Shown here: piece by piece, positions 56,690 to 64,000 of the stretch
How positions within the stretch are numbered: the first letter of the stretch is position 1
Layout of the letters: every line of letters starts with the position of its first letter
Source of the DNA: Desmodus rotundus
Lineage: Eukaryota > Chordata > Mammalia > Chiroptera > Phyllostomidae
Length of the DNA stretch: 64,000 nt
NCBI RefSeq assembly: GCF_022682495.2
Contig: NC_071391.1
Location: forward strand, 11,817,680 to 11,881,679
Direction: 5' to 3'
Position numbers and translations under genes: made by a program
The notes under the pieces: generated by a model
Databases searched by the model: none
Seen by the model: the letters and a program-made list of their open reading frames with translations, nothing else
Told to the model about the DNA's origin: nothing

Positions 56690-58075
56690 TCTTCTTTTGT
56701 GAAATGTTTATGCAAATATTTTGCCTGTTTCACTTCCTATGCTTTAGTTGTAAGTATTCTTTATATATGTGGGTTAAACCTTCACTCAGATACATAACTT
56801 GTGCCTGTGTTCTTAAATTTTTGTCTATGATCCATCTTGAGTTAATGTTTGTATATGGTGTGAGGTGTAGATTTCAACTCATGTTTTTGAATATGAGTAG
56901 TCAATTACTCTTTTAAATTTTTTTACTGTTGTTCAAGTACAGTTGTCTCCATTTTCACCCCACCATGGCCCCCAGCCCCACCCATCCCCACTTCCCACCC
57001 TCAAATCCACCCCCACGTGTCCTTCATACATGTTCCTTGATGGCCCCTCCCCTATTTTCCTCCATTATCCTTCTTCCCTTTCCCCTCCATTACTGTCAAT
57101 TATTCTTCACCATTTATTGAAAAGATTGTCCTTTCTGAATGAGTAGCCTTGGTAGCTTTGTCAAAAATCAATCAACCATTAATCTGTTAATTTTTTAATT
57201 ATCAGTGTTATTATATTGATATATGTGTCTGCCTTAAACCAGGACAAACACCATGTTTTATAATTTTGGTATTAACTCTGTTCTACTTTTGTTAAATTCA
57301 TCTCTAAGTATTTTTAGTGTTACTATAAATCATATTCTTTTCTTAACTTCACATTCAGGTATTATTTTGCTACTACATAAAAATGAAATTGTTTTTCTGT
57401 TTTGATTTTGTATCTTGTGACTGTGATGAACTCAACTATTAATTCTAGTGATTTGTGTGTGTGTGTGTGGAGTGATTAGGATTTTTACTTAAAAGATTAT
57501 GTAGTCTGTGAACAAAATTAGTTTTGCTATGAATCCAGATGACGGACTCACTTATTAATCTATTATCTATCTATCTATTTTAACTGTTTAGGAATTTGTT
57601 CTCATCATCTAAGTTGTTCAATTTCTTAGCATAAGTTGTTTATATTTATTACAGTCATTTTCACTTTTGCAAGGTCAACATCCCTCCTGATTACGTTAAC
57701 TTATATCTTGTCTCATTTTCAAATTCTAATTCTAGATAAATTTCTGTACATTTTATTCATCTTTTCAAAATCAAAATTCATTGATTTTCTATATTGTTTT
57801 TCACCTTTGTATTATTGAATAATACTCTAGTCTTTATTATATCTTTTTTTTTGTTTGCTTGTTTGCTTGTGTTAGTTCATTATTTTCCTAGTTCCTAAAT
57901 ATGGAATCTAAGCTTCTAGTTTTGAGATATTTCTCTCCTTTTAAAGCTCTAAATATCCCTCTTTTAAAATGTTATAGATTGTGTTTTCATTTGCATTTAA
58001 TTCAAAATATTCCATAATTTCTCTTGTGTTTTTCAAAAAAAAATTTTATCTTTACCTGAGGATATTTTTTCCATT
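56690..58075 (-). mobile_element. Old L1 ORF2 fragment (left part of OR5L unit 3)
   Basis: Reversed ORF2 phrases run through (TTTTGCCTGTTTC..., CATCTTGAGTTAATGTTTGTATATGG, CATTTATTGAAAAGATTGTCC, ATTTTGGTATTAAC). From about 57230 it aligns with 25988-27652 of unit 2, so in unit 2 the same L1 is cut at the tandem junction. Lacks the equivalent of 26330-27000. Confidence 0.8.
56913..57094 (-). mobile_element. L1 3' tip insertion with target duplication
   Basis: 182-bp truncated L1 end (GAGACAACTGTACTTGAACAACAGTAAAAAAA on the - strand, with a G-rich 3'UTR). Flanked by GTCAATTACTCTT (56900-56912) and GTCAATTATTCTT (57095-57107). The host L1 reading resumes exactly after it. Confidence 0.85.
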
Positions 58076-58084
58076 ATTATTGGT

Positions 58085-58292
58085 TTGTAGAGAAAAAGAA
58101 AGGGGGAGAAAGACACAGAAACAATGATGTGAGAGAGAAACATCAATCAGTTGCCCCCCATACATTCCCTTAATGGGAATTGCTCCCCCATACAATTCCC
58201 TTAATGTTTGATCCTGACCAAGGATCAAACCACAGACTTTTGGTGTACGGTATGATGCTCCAACCAAATGAGCCACCCAGCCAAGGCATCTG
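58085..58292 (-). mobile_element. Ves SINE (bat), copy 4
   Basis: Paralogue of 27650-27838 inside the duplicated unit. It carries a private internal duplication of about 35 bp (CCCCATACA-TTCCCTTAATG twice, 58158-58205). Confidence 0.85.
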
Positions 58293-59520
58293 GTACTCTT
58301 TTTTGACCTTTGGATTCTTTAGAAGTATGTTATTTAATTTTATAGTTCTGTCTATATTCTAGATACAAATCCTTTATTAGAAATGTGCTTACCATTTTCC
58401 ATTTAGATCCATTGTTCTGAAGTAAACAGTTCTAAGTCTACTCCCACCAAAATAAACAAACACACAGGGGATGCCTGGCAACCCATAAAAATTTTTATTG
58501 TCACAACTACAAGGTAGTGCTGGGGCACCTAGTGTGCAGAGGCCATGGATACTGCCAAACAGCCCACAATGCACAGGATGGTACCTCACAAACTCCAGCC
58601 CAGTGCTTTCTAACATTACTACAGATATAAGGAGAGAAGCTTCAGTGAATGAGCAATCATAATGTAGAAATTGACATAAACACAATGAAAGCACAAATAA
58701 CTTATCAATGGTGCACACAAATCAGGACTGTATGAAGAAATTGATCAGGACTGATCAGACACATAGAGGAAGGATGAAAAAAGCTCATTTCATCAGGAGC
58801 AAAAACACAACAAAGAATATAAACAGAGGCTAGAAGTCCACCTATAAGTCGAGTAACCATTTGATCCACATGTTGTAAAATAAGTATGATGATAAGAAAA
58901 TATAAAATGTTCAAAATGGTCAAAGTTGGAAATGTTAACCGTGATAACAGTGGTTCTTAAATGTAGTTACGTTTAATACAACATATATATTAAATATGTT
59001 AGATATTAGATATTCATCTCCAGAGTCCCATAAACATCACACACTGCAATGACAACAACAGAAACATAATAAAGGAAGCAAGAAATGACCAGCAAACAGA
59101 ACACATGCACATATGGGAATCTCATTCTGTGTATAAACTGCGTTCTTCATTGTAAAACAAGAGGAATTCGATTTTGCAATAAATCAGTTTCCATAATAGA
59201 TCAGAAAATATGATTCTCAAGATTCTTTATTAACCTTATGAATGTTTTAAATGAAGTTAATGTGTGTCTCAGGAGTCCATTACCCAGGCCCATTTAAAAC
59301 ATCTGAGACTGAATAAAAGCAAAGAAGTAGGTGGCAAATTTTGAAATATGTTCAGCCCTACCCTGCTCAGTAGCAAAGGCACAAAGGAAAGTGCATCTGA
59401 AGCAACCACTCATAAAGACTCGTGCTCTGGCTGTGCTGTCCACACCAACACAGCAGCCCGCCATTCAGCCCTCCACCAGCCTCCACTATGGGGCCCCATG
59501 TCTTGTTCAGAAAGTATTCT
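58293..59520 (-). repeat. 3' flank of OR5L copy 3, shared with unit 2
   Basis: Aligns with 27839-29190, including the MER20-like remnant at about 58480-58620. Unit 3 lacks the equivalent of about 28540-28680. No gene seen. Confidence 0.8.
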
Positions 59521-60456
59521 CTAGGAAAACATTTTGGAGCTCACCACTCTTCTGAGAGCTTCTTTCACATCTTTGTTCCTTAGACTGTAGATCAGGGGGT
59601 TCAGCATGGGAATCACTACAGTGTAGAACACTGCAGCCACCTTGTCAGTATCTGTACTGTTGTCAGAACTGGGCTGGAAATAAGTGAAAAGGATTGTCCC
59701 ATGGAAGACAACAATGGCTGTGAGGTGGGAGGCACAGGTGGAAAAGGCTTTGCACCTTCCCTCTGCAGAGCGCATCCTCAGGATGGTCATGAGAATAAAC
59801 AAGTAGGAGGTAAGGATGATCACAATGGTGATGATCTCATTGAAGGAGGCCACAATGTACAGAAACAGTTCATTCACAGAGACATCAGAACAAGCAAGAG
59901 ATAAGAGAGGGGGCAGATCACAAAAGAAGTGGTTAATCACATTTGATCTGTAGGTTGGGATCTCAAGAGCTAAACACAAGTGGATCAGAGAACACACAGT
60001 CCCACCGAGGTAGCAGCAAGACACCAGCTCCACACAGAGATGCCGGGACATGGTGACCATGTACAGCAGTGGGCTACAGATGGCCACGAAGCGGTCATAG
60101 GCCATCACAGCCAGCAGGAAGACCTCAGTGATTGCATAAGCACAAAATAAATAAAACTGCACCATGCATCCCAGGAAGGAGATGGCTTTGTCTTTGTTTA
60201 AGATATTAGCTAGCATCTTGGGCACAATGACCGTGGAGTAACAGAAATCCACCAAGGACAGGTGGCTGAGGAAAAAGTACATGGGAGTGTGAAGTCGAGA
60301 GCTGACCTGAATCAGTGTGATCATGCCCAGGTTGCCCATAACCGTGACTCCGTAGATGAGAAGGAACACCAAGAACAGAAAGACCCTCAGCTCAGGGGCA
60401 TCTGATAACCCGAGGAGAATGAACTCCCTCACAGCAGTGCAGTTCTCTTCCCCCAT
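59521..60456 (-). CDS. Odorant receptor OR5L-like, copy 3
   Basis: 311 residues from MGEENCTAV, the start that best matches OR5L as I remember it. The open frame extends 30 codons further upstream, but those are not receptor-like and would include intron sequence. The Met used by copies 1 and 2 is CTG here (CTG GTG GAA ATG), so initiation must be three codons later. Motifs: [107 protein letters not shown]. The C-terminus [10 protein letters not shown] equals copy 2. All three loop cysteines are present. Intact. Confidence 0.95.
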   Translation of the reverse strand: MGEENCTAVREFILLGLSDAPELRVFLFLVFLLIYGVTVMGNLGMITLIQVSSRLHTPMYFFLSHLSLVDFCYSTVIVPKMLANILNKDKAISFLGCMVQFYLFCAYAITEVFLLAVMAYDRFVAICSPLLYMVTMSRHLCVELVSCCYLGGTVCSLIHLCLALEIPTYRSNVINHFFCDLPPLLSLACSDVSVNELFLYIVASFNEIITIVIILTSYLFILMTILRMRSAEGRCKAFSTCASHLTAIVVFHGTILFTYFQPSSDNSTDTDKVAAVFYTVVIPMLNPLIYSLRNKDVKEALRRVVSSKMFS

Positions 60457-60530
60457 TTCCACCAGGTTGGGAAACCAAATGGTAAGTTTTGTGTTTCTTT
60501 TAGAAAGAGATAAAAAAGAGGAAATCAACA
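60457..60530 (-). promoter_or_regulatory. 5'UTR and altered acceptor region, OR5L copy 3
   Basis: The acceptor CAG of copies 1 and 2 is replaced: on the - strand the tract reads TTTTTTATCTCTTTCTAAAAG. The nearest AG is four bases further downstream (about 60500). Splicing may shift or use another site. Confidence 0.45.
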
Positions 60531-61802
60531 GGAAAATAATATCCAAAACATATAATGTTGAGATCTATCAAACAGTGTGTCTGTAAAATACAACAGATAT
60601 AAAATTGTCATATAATTAAAAATACTGTTCAGTGGGTGTCACTGATCAAAACTGACTTAAATGTCACCAGAAATATTAAACAATTCCAACCTTTGTCTAT
60701 CACAATAGACTGAGATGATAGATTAAGGTTTAGTGTTTTCATGGTTTTCAAAACAGATTCAATGATATACTTCAATCACACAGCTATTAACTCCTGTTCC
60801 CAAAACAAATTTAAATTCTGTCCATTAGGGTTCTGTCCTACTGTGGTTCTATAAAATGTAAACTTTTTTTTACTTGACTCTATCAGGAATATAAATTTGA
60901 AACAGAAATAAAGTTCTTCACAATTTCATTTTTGAGGTGACATTTTTGAAATTTGTGGTTCATGAAAACCCCTTGGGTTGGGAATGACCAAAACATAAAA
61001 TTAAAATATATACTTAAAATTATAATTTTAATATCAAATTGAAAAAGTGGTTTAATTATTTATACTAATAATTGCCTATGCTAATAAGGTCTCAGGAAGA
61101 TGAAACTTTTCTATAACTTTTTCTGGAAAGTAATTAGGTAACATATATTAGAAGACTTAATCCTGATGACAACCGAAGCTATCTTATATAATGAGAAATT
61201 TTAACAAGATATATTAATTACACTGGCAAAATTGTTTAAACTACATCCAAAGCTACATTGAAGCATTGTTTACAATATTAGCAATGGGAAATTTTAATTG
61301 TAAAAAGAGAGCAGTTGTAACACTGGTTCATCATATCTAGGGTAGAAAGCTATCATTCTATTTAAAATTATGTTTTGAAGATGGTTAATTTTTTTAAAGA
61401 TACATAATAAGGCACTTGGAACATAGAAGTAGATACAAATGAAGATGTACATGTAGAGGTATGTATACATATGATAGATAGGTATGTTATCACTGTAACT
61501 TGGGTATAATCAAAAGGTTAATCTTATACCCAATTAAAAAAAAAGAGGGTAAGTAAAAAATTTCCCAGGTTCTCTGAAGTACTTGCTTGAGAAAGTGGTT
61601 GCATTATATATTCTGCATAAATTAGGTGTACTGTTCAGACCTGACCTTAAAGAAAAGGCATAAGGAATTAAAGATTTTGACCCTCTGCCCTCCTTCACAG
61701 AGGAATATTTCCATCATGTCATATACATACATGTAATGAAAATTGAGTGAAGAGATCCTGCACTGAAAACAAAACCTATTATTTTCTCCTTAGCTTGAGC
61801 TA

Positions 61803-61965
61803 ATTTTATTTTTTGTCCTTTTTTATTGTTGTTCAAAATGTTGTCCCCATTTCTCCCCTATTAGTTTCCCCCACCCTATCCACCCCCACCTCCCACATTC
61901 AGTCCCCCCTGTTGTCTTTTGTCCATGGGTCCTTTATACACGTTCTTGAAGCAAATCACGTTCCT
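61803..61965 (-). mobile_element. L1 3' tip, truncated
   Basis: On the - strand a G-rich 3'UTR ends in GGGACAACATTTTGAACAACAATAAAAAAGG. Absent from units 1 and 2. Confidence 0.75.
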
Positions 61966-62221
61966 GAAGTCATGATTTTCTTATTACTTGGCCAAAAAAA
62001 AACCACACCAAAAACCTGAATTATTTACCCACTCATGAGTTAAAACAGAAAAATAAACTTGGAAGAATTTCTTCCTGTGTTCTGGGCTGAAAATAAGAAA
62101 CCAGTTTAAGGTAAACCCAAAACCAATCTAAAAGACTTCATTGAATGACCAGAGATAGTCCTCATGCCCTGACTAACTCTCCATGACCAGTTCTCAGGCT
62201 CATACAATAATTCAACCCTCA

Positions 62222-62455
62222 GAATAAGGGTGACAGCAGTATGGTGGTTACCAGAGGCAAGGGGAGTGGGGAGGGGCAGTAGAGGGTAAAGGGGCCAAGT
62301 ATATGGTGACGGAAGAAAACCTGACTCTGGGGGCTGGGCACGCAGGGCAGTATGCAGAGGATGTGTAGTAGAAATGTGCACTTGAAACCAGTATAACCTT
62401 TTAACCAGTGTCACCTCAATACACTGAAAATATGATAAAACTCACTCTGGTAACA
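62222..62455 (+). mobile_element. L1 3'UTR fragment, old subfamily type
   Basis: GACAGCAGTATGGTGGTTACCAG, G-rich tract, TATATGGTGACGGAAG, then GTGCACTTGAAACC...ACCAGTGTCACCTCAATA. Same type as 21950-22330. Absent from the equivalent place in units 1 and 2. Confidence 0.75.
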
Positions 62456-63779
62456 TAAAAACAACTCACTCTAGTTCCTCCATGGTCATTAATTTTAGAT
62501 CCCATGACAAAAATTGGTGTGAAATAAAATGGAAAGAGATGAGAGAGAGAGAGACACCACCATTGTTCACTCTGTACCCTTTCATGCACATCAGCGCTTG
62601 GTGTTCCAGAGGAAACTGTTCTAATTTCACCATCAACTGTCTCTCAGTAGAAAAAAGAAAAAACATTTGAAATAGTAAGTGCACAAGAGTATGGTATGTT
62701 AAATCACTCTCTAATCAGAAGACAAACCAGATAGTTATATCTTTAAAATAATTGTTTACTGGGAAAATATACTCATTTTAATTTTCAAGTAACCAGAGCT
62801 TACTTAGCATTAGCTAACAAACCTGAGTTACAGACATTCCCTCCCTGGTGCTGAACATGTTAGGATGAGAAAGGTACAGAGTTAGAGACTTATACTGTAA
62901 GTTAAGCTCTTGGGGGATGGGTCCCTCAAGTAGAAAGTCAGTTATTAATTTCTATGGAGTAACAAAATATATATAAATTAAACTTAGACAACGTATGAGG
63001 TAACACAAATAATAATTAATCTCTATGGAATATCATCAGAAAAATTATTTTTAAAATCTCCATTTGGGAAAAAGCTGTTTAAACCAAACATGCTTCCTAG
63101 ATTTTGTGGTACATTATAATATTACTTACACCTTGGTGTTTTATATGTGGGTCACAGCTTATAATGGCTATAGTAACATGACTATTTCTTATAAATTCTC
63201 CTTCTCGTATATTATAAAATGTCCTAAATTTCTATATGACACAATGACTAAAGGTACATCAGAAAATCTTAATACCATAAACACAATGTACCTACTGGTT
63301 AGAAACTATAAAATAGTTCACATTCACTGGGCACTTATGTGTTAGAACCTGTTGTACATACTATGCAACATTAACTCATTTAATCATCAGGATGACCAAT
63401 CAAGAGAACAATTCTAGGTCTATGGTACAAAGGAGATAATGGAGGCACAAGCACTGAGCTGTAACTTGGATAAAGTCAAAAGGAATCGCAGGAAAAGGCC
63501 CCATGATGCTCTGTAATTTTTCCTACCCTTATGACTTCATGCGGAAAAGAACACACTCTCAGCCAATGCTGAGGATGTATTTGCCTAATGCATGTTTAAT
63601 GCCAGAAGCCATCAAACGAGACCCTATCAGTGACCTGGTGTAGGTGTGCTCTTCTTCTGTCTAATGTCTATGTAGGCCACAGTGTTCTACTCGCCTATGT
63701 GTACCTCTGAGTGGACACATAAACTCCACAAGGTGTGTGTGGCCCTAAAGTACTGACAGATCTCAGAGGGGGTGGGGAC

Positions 63780-63960
63780 GACAGGAAGGGATTACTGAAA
63801 GACATGTATGCATGTATGTACAGCCCGTGCACACAGACAGCAATGTGGTGAAGGCCCGGGGTGGGGAGAAGGAGGCTGGTTAGTGGGGGTCAAAGCAGGG
63901 GAGATGGGGGACATCTGTAGTAGTGTCAACAATAAGAAATAATAATAAAATGAAATTAAA
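63780..63960 (+). mobile_element. L1 3' fragment, older subfamily
   Basis: G-rich tract followed by GGGGGACATCTGTAGTAGTGTCAACAATAAGAAATAATAATAAAATG, the terminal motif shared by L1s here (compare 21415-21656). Ends at the window edge region. Confidence 0.7.
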
Positions 63961-64000
63961 AAGTAGTCTCAAGTAAATGATCTTTTATGCTCTCAACTAC

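Larger units (their letters stand above)
60470..63765 (-). repeat. OR5L unit 3 upstream region
   Basis: Aligns with 30146-33165 and, to about 63430, with 23470-25987, but is more diverged. It has private L1 insertions at 61800-61965 and 62222-62455. A MIR-like core lies near 63320-63500. The short GAGAGA patch at 62540 is minor. Confidence 0.8.

Noticed and set aside
1..64000. CRISPR array, bacterial operon or phage content
   Set aside because: No regular spacer-repeat structure, no dense gene packing; SINEs, L1s and OR genes show mammalian nuclear DNA.

Overview
The window is nuclear DNA from a placental mammal, most likely a bat. The main clue is four copies of a tRNA-derived SINE of the Ves type, which is characteristic of Chiroptera (about 27650-27838, 35708-35945, 52128-52325 and 58085-58292). 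Older MIR, hAT-type and MLT1-type fossils are general for placental mammals. One LINE-1 (L1) has both reading frames open. L1 is reported extinct in fruit bats, so this argues weakly for another bat lineage. No Helitron or piggyBac copy was recognised, but 64 kb is a small sample. All family assignments rest on remembered consensus patterns; no database was searched.

The genes are odorant receptors (ORs) of family 5 in a rapidly duplicating cluster. Two intact receptors on the + strand (12307-13245 and 40438-41376) are closest in my reading to OR5W. Three intact receptors on the - strand (22500-23459, 29191-30135, 59521-60456) match OR5L closely. There are two OR pseudogenes (44094-44412, and 51600-52045 which is OR5W-like). 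A 'ghost' unit at 2400-4390 has OR flanks but no recognisable coding sequence. OR5W and OR5L are neighbours in the human 11q11 cluster, so the content fits that syntenic region. ORs have one coding exon; plausible acceptors of the coding exon are visible 20-65 bases before most start codons.

Layout: 1-4390, flanks of an OR5W-like unit whose body lies left of the window or is lost; 5220-9402, an old L1 with an ORF2-less L1 relative (HAL1-like) nested inside it; 12307, OR5W-like A; 14400-22325, intergenic DNA with L1 pieces, MIR, hAT and MLT1 fossils; 22500-33165, two tandem OR5L units; 33170-37930, a second HAL1-like copy, a Ves and L1 pieces; 40438, OR5W-like B with a flank that repeats the window start; 44094-45172, OR pseudogene and young L1 tail; 45397-50841, a full-length intact L1 on the - strand inserted into a MIR with a 17-bp target duplication; 51600, OR5W-like pseudogene; 52340-57640, old L1 pieces; 57230-63760, third OR5L unit; 63780-63960, L1 tail.

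The points that most deserve a second look are the intact, potentially mobile L1; the two HAL1-like copies sharing the same ORF1-to-3'UTR junction and roughly 90-bp 5'UTR repeats; the tandem junction near 25987; and the mosaic similarity and start/uORF/acceptor differences among the OR paralogues.
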